A stretch of DNA of 8,721 bases from Gammaproteobacteria bacterium (GTDB lineage Bacteria; Pseudomonadota; Gammaproteobacteria; DAOWEP01): contig DAOWEP010000013.1 of assembly GCA_030638455.1 (NCBI GenBank), forward strand, positions 1 through 8,721, in the 5' to 3' direction. Positions within the stretch are counted from its first letter, which is position 1; every line of letters begins with the position of its first letter. The notes beneath the pieces are model-generated. The model saw only the letters and a list, made by a program, of their open reading frames with translations, did not search any database and was not told the DNA's origin. Shown piece after piece: positions 1-7,484 of this stretch. Both the position numbers and the translations under genes were made by a program.

Positions 1-473
1 TAGGTTCCGGGAACCACCGCAGAGCCCAGATCCTGATAATTTCCTAGTGAATAGATAAATTCACCATTTCCTGGCATCTCTGGTGATAACTCCAGAAATG
101 ATTCACTTGAAATATCAGACTTCAAAAGGGCCAGGTCATTAACAACATCAATGTCTTCTACCGTTAAGTCACCACGTTCGTTATTTTGTGCGATAAACTC
201 AATCCGGTACTTGCCCGGGTTTTGAATATAAGATGATATAACATGATAATTTGTAGCGACAAGTCCGTTAGCGCTAACCAGAAACCCGGAACCAATAGAC
301 GATTTTTTATTTGAGACGAGCTCAACTACCTTTATCTGATACAGGTACTCACTATTTTTCTTGTACAGGCTCCGTGCCATATCCTCAGCATGGGCTGCAC
401 TAAAAGCACACGTCAATACAAAAACGAAAATCAGCTTCTCAAGAAAACGGGTTTTCTGAAGGATGATCTTCAT
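1..473 (-). CDS. Exported trypsin-like serine protease (S1/HtrA-type fold), N-terminal part only
   Basis: Reading the minus strand from an ATG at 473 gives 157 open codons that leave the window at position 1. The first 29 residues form a classical signal peptide: Lys/Arg-containing n-region, hydrophobic core around residues 14-25, and an AHA-ED cleavage site after residue 29. The protein is therefore expected in the periplasm or outside the cell. The motif GSGFLVSANGLVATNYHV (about residues 61-78) is the trypsin-2 signature with catalytic His77. The motif DVVNDLALLKSD (109-120) supplies catalytic Asp113. The catalytic Ser (GNSGGP-type motif) and any PDZ domain would lie beyond the edge, so DegP/DegS-type versus stand-alone protease cannot be decided. 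It lies 53 bp downstream of the mscS-family gene on the same strand and may be co-transcribed. The ATG has no Shine-Dalgarno; an in-frame TTG at 488 is an alternative start. Substrate unknown. Confidence 0.85.
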   Translation of the reverse strand, partial: MKIILQKTRFLEKLIFVFVLTCAFSAAHAEDMARSLYKKNSEYLYQIKVVELVSNKKSSIGSGFLVSANGLVATNYHVISSYIQNPGKYRIEFIAQNNERGDLTVEDIDVVNDLALLKSDISSESFLELSPEMPGNGEFIYSLGNYQDLGSAVVPGT

Positions 474-500
474 GGAGGATAATTTCAATAGTAACTCGCT

Positions 501-540
501 TCAATTCTGTGTTTCGTTATTAAATTCTATGTTTCGCTAC
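501..540. repeat. 20-nt imperfect tandem duplication at the mscS stop codon
   Basis: Positions 501-520 and 521-540 are adjacent 20-nt units that agree at 16 of 20 positions; the shared core is AATTCTRTGTTTCGYTA. The second unit contains the mscS stop codon (527-529) and last codons. The first lies in the gap before the protease gene. It looks like an old slippage duplication; no function is evident. Confidence 0.55.
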
Positions 541-1819
541 TGATCAGATGCACATCCCTTTGCGGGAAAGGTATAGTCACCCCGGCTTCCTTGAATGCCT
601 TCCATATAGCCAGATTAATATCTGATCTTATGTTACTCACACCCATCTCCGGGTCATCAATCCACAGGCGTAATTCCAGGTCAATGCCGTTATCTCCAAA
701 CGAAATTAGCCGAACCTGGGGTGCGGGGTCGCGTATGATCCGATCACTTACATTGCTTGCTTCCATCATCAAATCCATTGCCTGTTCCGGGTCATCGTTA
801 TAGCTGATCTGGATTGGGATCTTTACACGTACATGGCGGTCAGTATAACTCCAGTTGGTTACTTCAGATGTAATCAGGTTCTCATTTGGGATCAGTGTCT
901 CTACACCGTCCCGGTCGCGCACGACAATATAGCGTGCATGCAAGGCAACCACCCAACCAAAGCGTTCACCAATGCTAATCACATCGCCGGGCTTGATGGA
1001 ATGATCAAATAACAGGATAAAGCCGCTGATAAAGTTACTGGCAATACGTTGAAGACCAAAACCTAACCCCACGCCTAGCGCACCACCAAATACAGTCAGT
1101 GTGGTCAGATCAATACCAACACTGTTCAATGCGATCAGAATAGCCGCTGTGTAGAGCAACACCTTGCTAAACTTGACCACACCTACCTGCATCGTTGCAC
1201 TTAATACTTCTGATTTTTTTGCACGATGCTCAATCCATTTAGAAATCCAGCGTGCTGCCACAATAAAAATAGCAACCGTTATTCCTAGGTTTATTACGGA
1301 AAGAATGGATATACGAACCTGACCTAACGATATACTTACACTATCCAGTGCATTTTTTATATCCGGTAGCCAGCCCAGTATATGCAGGGCAACCGCAACC
1401 CAGATCAGCGTACTAATCACTCCTTCCATGGTGCGTAATCCATGACTGGGTGTATAGGCACGCCGCAATGCATATACGATAAAACGGACCGCAGCCAGTG
1501 ATAACAACAGGGGAATTAATATATCAAGGAGCGGTGTCTGGTACCCCAAAGGAACCAATGCTCCACTGGAAACGAGTAACAGCAGGGTCATCACCAACGG
1601 TAAAACAACGCGCCCGGTTCCACGCAAGGCAAAACGTTTAAAACCAGCACGCTCCTGATCACCCAAACGCTCTGTAATAAAGGTCTGCCAACGTTGATGC
1701 ACAATATTCGCGATTAAAAGCGAGATCAGAATAATAACCAGTTGCCACACACCCGCAGGTGTAAGCAAGGCCAGCATCCAGTCCTGCAACTTTGTTAGTA
1801 CAGAATCAGTTCCATTCAT
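527..1819 (-). CDS. MscS-family small-conductance mechanosensitive ion channel
   Basis: A 430-residue inner-membrane protein expected to open under membrane tension and release ions and small solutes during hypo-osmotic shock. About six hydrophobic segments (roughly residues 24-40, 71-90, 97-117, 133-150, 168-190 and 217-235) precede the hallmark pore helix at 241-272. That helix has the small-residue packing GGALGVGLGFGLQ, then the SNFISG kink and the KPGD turn (276-279). The MscS beta domain follows (about 280-325, with LIPNENLITSEVTNWS), then the cytoplasmic alpha/beta domain to about 425, with IPFPQRDVHL near the end. It has more TM helices than E. coli MscS, resembling the longer paralogues of the YbdG/YnaI type, so a specific symbol is not assigned. 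The start is the first in-frame ATG after an upstream stop, but there is no strong ribosome binding site. It is transcribed divergently from rlmL; a protease gene follows on the same strand. Confidence 0.93.
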   Translation of the reverse strand: MNGTDSVLTKLQDWMLALLTPAGVWQLVIILISLLIANIVHQRWQTFITERLGDQERAGFKRFALRGTGRVVLPLVMTLLLLVSSGALVPLGYQTPLLDILIPLLLSLAAVRFIVYALRRAYTPSHGLRTMEGVISTLIWVAVALHILGWLPDIKNALDSVSISLGQVRISILSVINLGITVAIFIVAARWISKWIEHRAKKSEVLSATMQVGVVKFSKVLLYTAAILIALNSVGIDLTTLTVFGGALGVGLGFGLQRIASNFISGFILLFDHSIKPGDVISIGERFGWVVALHARYIVVRDRDGVETLIPNENLITSEVTNWSYTDRHVRVKIPIQISYNDDPEQAMDLMMEASNVSDRIIRDPAPQVRLISFGDNGIDLELRLWIDDPEMGVSNIRSDINLAIWKAFKEAGVTIPFPQRDVHLISSET

Positions 1820-1836
1820 TTTTGTTGTTGTTCCAT
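1816..1836 (-). other. Seven-codon leader mini-ORF overlapping the mscS start (ATGA)
   Basis: On the minus strand an ATG at 1836 reads Met-Glu-Gln-Gln-Gln-Lys-stop. Its TGA shares the ATGA tetranucleotide (1819-1816) with the mscS start codon. Such overlaps often couple translation of two reading frames, and the mscS start lacks a clear Shine-Dalgarno of its own. The mini-ORF also lacks one, so translation is unproven and the arrangement may be coincidental. Confidence 0.3.
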
Positions 1837-1860
1837 ATAAATCAGGGGTAATTTAATCTA

Positions 1861-1876
1861 TACTTAACATTAAGTA
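1861..1876. promoter_or_regulatory. Perfect 16-bp palindrome, candidate operator in the mscS leader
   Basis: TACTTAACATTAAGTA has perfectly complementary 7-bp half sites (1861-1867 and 1870-1876) around a CA centre. It lies about 30 nt downstream of the -10 element of the predicted mscS promoter, between it and the start codon. That is a position where a dimeric repressor could block transcription. No binding protein can be named from the window. Confidence 0.4.
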
Positions 1877-1879
1877 GTA

Positions 1880-1931
1880 ATAATAACTATTTGTTTATTA
1901 TATTTATAATACGTTATATTTTAGTTATTAT
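1880..1931. repeat. 10-bp inverted repeat bracketing the mscS promoter -10
   Basis: ATAATAACTA at 1880-1889 is exactly complementary to TAGTTATTAT at 1922-1931. The arms are centred at about 1905.5, next to the predicted -10 (1906-1911), and the right arm overlaps the -35. Either a paired operator or simple consequence of a very AT-rich tract would explain it. Confidence 0.4.
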
Positions 1932-1934
1932 CAA
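1906..1934 (-). promoter_or_regulatory. Sigma70-like promoter for the mscS-family gene
   Basis: On the minus strand TTGATA (1934-1929) and TATTAT (1911-1906) are separated by exactly 17 nt; each matches the consensus hexamer at five of six positions. It would start transcription near 1899, giving a leader of about 80 nt before the mscS ATG. The surrounding tract is strongly AT-rich, which favours promoter activity but also raises the chance of a spurious match. Confidence 0.5.
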
Positions 1935-1980
1935 ACCTTCCAATAAGCTTCATTTCATAACAAGTAGATGAAGGCATAAA

Positions 1981-2036
1981 TTGCAAAAGGACTTACTACG
2001 CCATACAACTTCACATCCCTAGTGATAGTGTAGAAT
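1981..2036 (+). promoter_or_regulatory. Possible rlmL promoter region
   Basis: Two weak sigma70-like pairs overlap here. TTGCAA (1981-1986) and TACAAC (2004-2009) have a 17-nt spacer. TTCACA (2010-2015) and TAGAAT (2031-2036) have a short 15-nt spacer. Either would place a start 40-65 nt before the rlmL ATG. Neither is convincing alone; the position in a divergent gap is the main support. Confidence 0.3.
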
Positions 2037-2076
2037 AGCTCCCCTTTCTTTCAACTCAATCCAGTAACTTACCATA

Positions 2077-4263
2077 ATGAATAAAAAGCAGTTTTTTGCT
2101 ACCACACCAAAGTTCATGGAGTCGTTACTGGCTGAGGAACTACGAACTCTGGGTGCTGAAGATATAAAGGAAACACACGCCGGTGTGTATTTTTCAGGAT
2201 CACTGGAAAGCGCATACAGAGCCTGCCTCTGGTCTCGTCTTGCCAATAGCATATTGCTGGTACTGGACCGATTTCCAGCAGAAACACCTGAGGCCCTCTA
2301 TCAGGGCATACAGAGTGTTGATTGGAGCCAGCACTTTGATGTGACGGATACATTTGCCGTCACCTTCAATACATCCCGCTCACAAATTAATCATAGCCAC
2401 TATGGTGCACTAAAGGTAAAAGATGCCATAGTCGACCAGTTCCGCGAGCGCAGCGAAACCGATGAACGCCCGTCGGTACAGACCGAGCGGCCAGACATCC
2501 TGATCAATGTATATCTGTGGAAAGACAGGGCAACCCTCAGCCTGAATCTTTCTGGTGAATCACTCCATAGACGAGGCTATCGAGAAGAAGGATCCATTGC
2601 CCCACTGAAAGAAAATCTGGCCGCTGCAATCCTGCTTCGGGCTGGCTGGCCCGAGATTGCCAAACAGGGAGGCGCCCTGCTCGACCCCATGTGTGGTTCA
2701 GGAACCTTGCCAATAGAAGCAGCCCTAATGGCCAGCGATACCGCGCCGGGACTCCAACGCGATCACTGGGGATTTTCTGGCTGGAAACAGCATGAGCCAG
2801 CCATCTGGAAAGACCTGATGGATGAAGCAGAAACTCGCCAGCAAAAAGGGCGTGAACAACTACCCGACATACGTGGATACGATCACAACCCCAAAGCAGT
2901 TCAGATTGCACTGGGAAACGTGGAACATGCCGGACTACACGGACTCGTGCACATCGAAAAGAGTGAGCTTGAGAACTGTAGGCACGAGAAAAACAATCAA
3001 ACCGGTCTCGTGGTTATAAATCCCCCATACGGAGAACGACTGGGTGCAGATTCTGATTTGGTTGAACTATACGCACGTCTTGGAGAAACCTTAAAAAATA
3101 ACTTTACAGGTTGGCGTGCAAGCATGATCACCAGCAATCCCGAGCTCGCAAAAAGTATGGGGCTACTCTATAAGCGTAAACACGCTCTCTACAACGGTGC
3201 GATTGAATGTGAACTATTCCACTACGATATCAAACCTGAATCCTTTGTCTCTTCCAAGGCAAGGGGTCCGAAACCACTTCCAGTCGAAGAACGCAGTGAA
3301 GGCGCGCAGATGTTTGCCAATCGCCTTAAAAAGAACTTCAAGAATCTTGGGCGCTGGGCCAAACGAGAAGACATTCACTGTTACCGCCTGTACGATGCCG
3401 ACATGCCGGAATATGCACTGGCTGTGGATATTTATGGCGACAGTACACCAGAAAAGGAACATTGGGTTCATGTGCAGGAATATCAGGCGCCGAAAACAAT
3501 AGACCAGCATAAGGCACGTACTCGGTTACGCGAAGCCCTGGGGGTCATCCTCGATGTACTGGAGATCTCAACTGATCAGCTTTTTATAAAAGTCAGGAAG
3601 CAACAAAAAGGAACCGCGCAGTACGAGAAACTGGCAACCAAAAAGGTCTTCCACGAGGTAGCGGAAAATGACTGTCGTTTTCTGGTGAACTTTGAAGACT
3701 ACCTGGATACCGGCCTGTTTCTGGACCATCGCATCACACGCAGCCTGATCGCTGAACTTGCAAAAGGCAAGCGCTTCCTGAACCTGTTTGCCTATACTGG
3801 CACGGCAACCGTATACGCAGCCAAAGGTGGCGCCGCCTCTACAACCACGATAGACATGTCAAACACCTACATTGATTGGGCAAAACAAAATATGCGGCTC
3901 AATGGATTTACTGGCGATTCACATGAATATATCCAGACGAACTGTCTTGAGTGGCTGGATAATGATGTGTGGAAGCGCAAATACGGACTTATCTTTCTGG
4001 ACCCACCCAGTTTCTCGACATCTAAACGCATGGAAGGCACATTTGACGTACAACGTGATCATGTAGACCTGATCAGGAAAACACTGGGATTTCTTGAGGC
4101 AGATGGAGCGCTGATATTCTCCAACAACCTCCGCAAGTTCAAGATGGATCGAGAATCCTTCCCTGAACTGGAAATCGAGGACATTTCTCGTGAAACACTG
4201 CCAAAGGACTTTGAGCGTAATCCGAGGATTCACAATTGCTGGAAGATTAGTAGAAAACAATAG
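2077..4263 (+). CDS. rlmL: Bifunctional 23S rRNA methyltransferase RlmK/RlmL (m2G2445 and m7G2069)
   Basis: A 728-residue cytoplasmic enzyme that in E. coli methylates G2445 (N2, RlmL half) and G2069 (N7, RlmK half) of 23S rRNA using S-adenosylmethionine, during assembly of the large subunit. A THUMP RNA-binding domain spans about 45-160. The RlmL methyltransferase follows, with the AdoMet loop LLDPMCGSGTLPIEAA (201-216) and catalytic NPPYGER (315-321). The RlmK domain has RFLNLFAYTGTATVYAA (566-582) as its AdoMet site and FLDPPSF (640-646); the C-terminus FERNPRIHNCWKI is typical. Length and order match the fused gammaproteobacterial protein (about 700 residues), with no frameshift or missing motif. 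The ATG is placed where the family N-terminus begins (MNKKQFFATTPK); its Shine-Dalgarno is poor. It is divergent from mscS and lies 89 bp upstream of rapA on the same strand, so they may be co-transcribed. Confidence 0.97.
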   Translation: MNKKQFFATTPKFMESLLAEELRTLGAEDIKETHAGVYFSGSLESAYRACLWSRLANSILLVLDRFPAETPEALYQGIQSVDWSQHFDVTDTFAVTFNTSRSQINHSHYGALKVKDAIVDQFRERSETDERPSVQTERPDILINVYLWKDRATLSLNLSGESLHRRGYREEGSIAPLKENLAAAILLRAGWPEIAKQGGALLDPMCGSGTLPIEAALMASDTAPGLQRDHWGFSGWKQHEPAIWKDLMDEAETRQQKGREQLPDIRGYDHNPKAVQIALGNVEHAGLHGLVHIEKSELENCRHEKNNQTGLVVINPPYGERLGADSDLVELYARLGETLKNNFTGWRASMITSNPELAKSMGLLYKRKHALYNGAIECELFHYDIKPESFVSSKARGPKPLPVEERSEGAQMFANRLKKNFKNLGRWAKREDIHCYRLYDADMPEYALAVDIYGDSTPEKEHWVHVQEYQAPKTIDQHKARTRLREALGVILDVLEISTDQLFIKVRKQQKGTAQYEKLATKKVFHEVAENDCRFLVNFEDYLDTGLFLDHRITRSLIAELAKGKRFLNLFAYTGTATVYAAKGGAASTTTIDMSNTYIDWAKQNMRLNGFTGDSHEYIQTNCLEWLDNDVWKRKYGLIFLDPPSFSTSKRMEGTFDVQRDHVDLIRKTLGFLEADGALIFSNNLRKFKMDRESFPELEIEDISRETLPKDFERNPRIHNCWKISRKQ

Positions 4264-4291
4264 ATTTCCGAGTTTAATTAAAAAATCAATA

Positions 4292-4313
4292 AGGATTTTT
4301 CCCTGAAAATCCT
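4292..4313. other. 8-bp stem-loop in the rlmL-rapA gap
   Basis: AGGATTTT (4292-4299) pairs perfectly with AAAATCCT (4306-4313) across a six-base loop, 28 nt after the rlmL stop. In the plus direction no T-run follows, so it is not a good intrinsic terminator for rlmL. The minus direction has a T-rich downstream tract but no gene to terminate. It may be an mRNA processing or stability element between rlmL and rapA. Confidence 0.35.
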
Positions 4314-4352
4314 CTAAGATACCGCTCCAAATCAGCCGACAGAAGTAGCAAT

Positions 4353-7280
4353 ATGAATGACTATATTCCAGGCCAGCGCTGGATCAGCGACGCCGAATTA
4401 CAAATGGGGCTTGGAACGATATTATCTGTAGAGCACCGGACCGTCACGGTACTGTTTCTCGCCACGGGCGAAACCCGCACCTATGCCAAACAGACCGCCC
4501 CCCTGACCCGTGTTGCCTTTACCCGCGGCGACCAGATACATGGGCACGAAGGCTGGATCCTCAACGTAGAAAGCGTAGAAGAACAGGATGGCCTGCTTAC
4601 CTATATCGGTACAAAAGAAGATGGCAGCCCGACAGAACTTGAGGAAGGCCAGCTCGATAACCTGATCCAGCTCAACCGCCCTACTGAAAGGCTGTTTACC
4701 GGCCAGATCGACCAGGACAAATGGTTTGAACTGCGCTACCAGACATTACAGCATGTAAACCACCTGTCACACTCAGACCTGCGCGGCCTCACGGGTGTTC
4801 GCACCAGCCTGATCCCGCACCAGATGTATATCGCCCATGAAGTAGCCAACCGTTACGCACCACGGGTATTACTGGCCGATGAAGTAGGCCTTGGCAAGAC
4901 CATCGAGGCCGGCCTGATCCTGCATCACCAATTATTAACGGAACGGGCCAAACGTGTACTCATCATCGTACCGGAAAGCCTCATGCACCAATGGCTGGTC
5001 GAAATGCTGCGCCGCTTTAACCTGTTCTTCAGCCTGTTTGATGAAGAACGTTGCATGGCGATTGAAGAAAGCACCGCACAGGACAATCCGTTCCACACAG
5101 AGCAACTGGTCATTTGCAGCCTGGAGTTTATTTCCAGCCATGCCCATCGATTCAAACAGGCATTGGTGGGAGGATGGGACCTGCTGGTTGTCGACGAGGC
5201 ACATCACCTGCAATGGTCGCCTGAAGAGCCCAGCCTTGAATATGAACTTATCGAACTGCTGGCCTCTGAAACCAGGGGTGTATTACTGCTGACCGCCACG
5301 CCGGAACAACTGGGCAAGGCCAGTCATTTTGCCAGGCTGCGTCTGCTGGATCCTGATCGTTTTCCCAACTTTGATAGCTTTGTTAAAGAAGAAAAGAGCT
5401 ACGAACCTGTCGCACAGGTGGTCGAGGAATTGTTGAACGACCAGCCACTGGACGAGGCTGCCCGGCAAATACTGCTCAGCACCATCGGTGAAGGTGATAA
5501 TCAATCCTTACTCGACATCTGTCTGAGCACAGAAGACAGCATTGAAAAAGATGCCGCACGGCTGGAGCTCGTAGAACACCTGCTTGACCGGCATGGTACC
5601 GGGCGTGTGCTGTTCCGCAATACCAGAACATCCGTAAAGGGCTTCCCTGAGCGTAAGGTCACTACGTACCCTCTGCCACTACCGGATGAATACTCGAAGT
5701 GCCTGACGGCCTTCCAGACGACCGGGGTATCAGAACCTCAATTACTGCTATCACCAGAATTACTTTTCCAGTCGCAGTCGCAATCCCAATCCTCATCACA
5801 AGAGCAAGATCAGGGACAGCACGCCAACTGGACCAAAATTGACCCGAGGGTAAGCTGGCTCAGCGACCAACTCAAGGCACTTCGGCCAAACAAGGTGCTA
5901 GTCATTACCTCCAGCGCCGAAACCGCACTGGATCTTGCAGATGTACTTCGAATCAAGTCCGGCATTCATGCCGCCGTGTTTCATGAAGGCCTGAGTTTGA
6001 TCGACCGTGACCGGGCCGCCGCCTATTTTGCCGATCAGGAATTCGGCACACAGGTACTGGTGTGCTCGGAAATAGGTAGCGAAGGCAGAAACTTCCAGTT
6101 TGCACACCACATGATCATGTTTGATCTGCCGCTAAACCCGGACCTGCTGGAACAACGCATCGGACGACTGGACCGCATCGGGCAAACCCAGACCATCAAT
6201 ATCCATGTGCCGTATCTGGAAAACAGCGCACAGGCGATCATGACGCAGTGGTACCACGAAGGACTCAATGCATTCGAACATACCTGCCCGGCAGGACAAA
6301 GCGTATTTACGCAGCTACAAACTTCCCTTATTGAGGCACTCCACCAGATCGAAGCTGGACTGGAAGACCTGCCTGCGTTCATCAGTACCGCAAATAATCT
6401 GTATCAGGAACTAAACGAGGCCCTTAACCGTGGGCGGGATCGCTTACTGGAATACAATTCCTGCCGACCGCATATAGCCAATCAGCTAAAGGAAAAGGCC
6501 CAGCAACAGGATTTAGTTACAAATCTGCCGGCTTATCTGGAAACCGTTCTGGATTGCTTTGGGGTGGATAGCGAGCATCATAGTGAAGGTTGCAGCATCA
6601 TACGGCCCACTGAGCAAATGCAAACCAGCCTTCCCGGATTGCCTGAAGATGGAATGACCATCACGTTCGACCGGGAAACGGCACTGGCCAACGAAGACAT
6701 GCAATATATGACCTGGGAACACCCCATGATAACGGGCGCCATGGATATTGTACTCACGAATGAACTGGGCAATACCGCCGTGACCGCCGTAGCATACCGT
6801 GGCACACAACCGGGCACCTTGATGCTGGAATGCCTGTACATACTGGAAGCCGTATCCAGAGAATCCCTGCAATCAAACCGCTACCTGCCACCTACTACTA
6901 TTCGAGTAGTGGTCGATGAGCAAGGCAACAACCACGCAACACACCTGCCGCATACCTTCATTAATGAGAATCGTGTTACGGTAAATTCAAAAACCGCACA
7001 CAAGATCATTCGCGCCAAGGAAAAGGTCATAAGAGATTTGGTCACCACCTGCGAAACACTGGCAAATGAACAAGCACCGAAAATCCTGACAGAAGCCCAT
7101 GAGCAAACCAGACAAACCCTGACCAGAGAGATCAACAGACTCAAGGCACTACAACAGGTAAACCCGAATGTCCGGGAAGAAGAGATCCGATTTTTTGAAC
7201 AGCAACTGGAAGCGCTTATTCAGGCGGTGGATTCTGCCAACCTGCGGCTGGATGCGGTTCGGGTGATTGTGGCGACATAA
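4353..7280 (+). CDS. rapA: RNA polymerase-associated SWI2/SNF2 ATPase RapA (HepA)
   Basis: A 975-residue protein; E. coli RapA has 968. RapA binds core RNA polymerase and uses ATP hydrolysis to recycle polymerase stalled after transcription. The N-terminal Tudor-like region (about 1-107) starts GQRWISDAE and includes GLLTYIGT. The ATPase lobes follow: Walker A EVGLGKT with Lys182, Walker B/DEAH box at 281-284, motif III TAT at 314-316, GSEGRNFQF in lobe 2, and the arginine-finger motif EQRIGRLDRIGQ at 600-611. The RapA C-terminal region shows TITFDRE (769-775) and TWEHP (787-791), and the last 90 residues are helical, ending RLDAVRVIV. All catalytic motifs are intact. An unusual Ser-Gln-rich stretch sits at 473-489. 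A weak AGAAG Shine-Dalgarno (4341-4345) lies 7 nt before the ATG. rlmL is immediately upstream; the next gene is convergent. Confidence 0.98.
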   Translation: MNDYIPGQRWISDAELQMGLGTILSVEHRTVTVLFLATGETRTYAKQTAPLTRVAFTRGDQIHGHEGWILNVESVEEQDGLLTYIGTKEDGSPTELEEGQLDNLIQLNRPTERLFTGQIDQDKWFELRYQTLQHVNHLSHSDLRGLTGVRTSLIPHQMYIAHEVANRYAPRVLLADEVGLGKTIEAGLILHHQLLTERAKRVLIIVPESLMHQWLVEMLRRFNLFFSLFDEERCMAIEESTAQDNPFHTEQLVICSLEFISSHAHRFKQALVGGWDLLVVDEAHHLQWSPEEPSLEYELIELLASETRGVLLLTATPEQLGKASHFARLRLLDPDRFPNFDSFVKEEKSYEPVAQVVEELLNDQPLDEAARQILLSTIGEGDNQSLLDICLSTEDSIEKDAARLELVEHLLDRHGTGRVLFRNTRTSVKGFPERKVTTYPLPLPDEYSKCLTAFQTTGVSEPQLLLSPELLFQSQSQSQSSSQEQDQGQHANWTKIDPRVSWLSDQLKALRPNKVLVITSSAETALDLADVLRIKSGIHAAVFHEGLSLIDRDRAAAYFADQEFGTQVLVCSEIGSEGRNFQFAHHMIMFDLPLNPDLLEQRIGRLDRIGQTQTINIHVPYLENSAQAIMTQWYHEGLNAFEHTCPAGQSVFTQLQTSLIEALHQIEAGLEDLPAFISTANNLYQELNEALNRGRDRLLEYNSCRPHIANQLKEKAQQQDLVTNLPAYLETVLDCFGVDSEHHSEGCSIIRPTEQMQTSLPGLPEDGMTITFDRETALANEDMQYMTWEHPMITGAMDIVLTNELGNTAVTAVAYRGTQPGTLMLECLYILEAVSRESLQSNRYLPPTTIRVVVDEQGNNHATHLPHTFINENRVTVNSKTAHKIIRAKEKVIRDLVTTCETLANEQAPKILTEAHEQTRQTLTREINRLKALQQVNPNVREEEIRFFEQQLEALIQAVDSANLRLDAVRVIVAT
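5769..5819 (+). repeat. Ser-Gln coding microsatellite inside rapA
   Basis: Hexanucleotide units CAGTCG (twice) then CAATCC (twice) encode four consecutive Gln-Ser pairs (residues 473-480). They continue into a Ser/Gln/Glu/Asp-rich tail to about residue 489. The stretch lies between LLSPELLF and the NWTKIDPRVSWL segment that opens the second ATPase lobe, where E. coli RapA has no such repeat. It is probably a flexible surface loop. Confidence 0.75.
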
Positions 7281-7484
7281 AGTATTAATGTCTCAAAACA
7301 CCCTACTATCGGACATTCAGAGTTTTAAATTAAACGCCCGAAAACCAGCGCAAGCAGACATTTGAGCTCGGGTAGTAGACTTTGGCTGTCGGCCAAAACC
7401 GGACTTTCAGGAGAGCCTGGCTTCACTGGCGAAGTGCAGCAGCGCGGCATTGAGTCAGTATGTAAACCACTATTATCTTATTCA
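7281..7484. other. Non-coding gap after rapA with degenerate repeats
   Basis: These 204 bases separate the converging rapA and small exported-protein genes. A motif resembling GGACATT recurs at 7311, 7356 and 7401, with a weaker copy at 7446, always 45 nt apart. A 6-bp hairpin TTTGGC-TGTCG-GCCAAA lies at 7381-7397. No T-run follows any hairpin, so no intrinsic terminator is supported for either gene. An open frame from 7362 to 7547 crosses the gap but has no ribosome binding site or recognisable protein character. Confidence 0.5.

Noticed and set aside
2537..2911. 124-codon minus-strand open frame inside rlmL
   Set aside because: It lies wholly inside a highly conserved coding region on the other strand and has no family resemblance; a shadow of rlmL codon use.
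4292..4313. Hairpin after rlmL as an intrinsic terminator
   Set aside because: The stem is perfect but AT-rich, and the plus strand has no T-run after it, so termination before rapA is not supported; kept only as a stem-loop.
6035..6872. Overlapping minus-strand open frames of 87-119 codons inside rapA
   Set aside because: They are antisense shadows of conserved ATPase and C-terminal regions, with no start signals or domain character.
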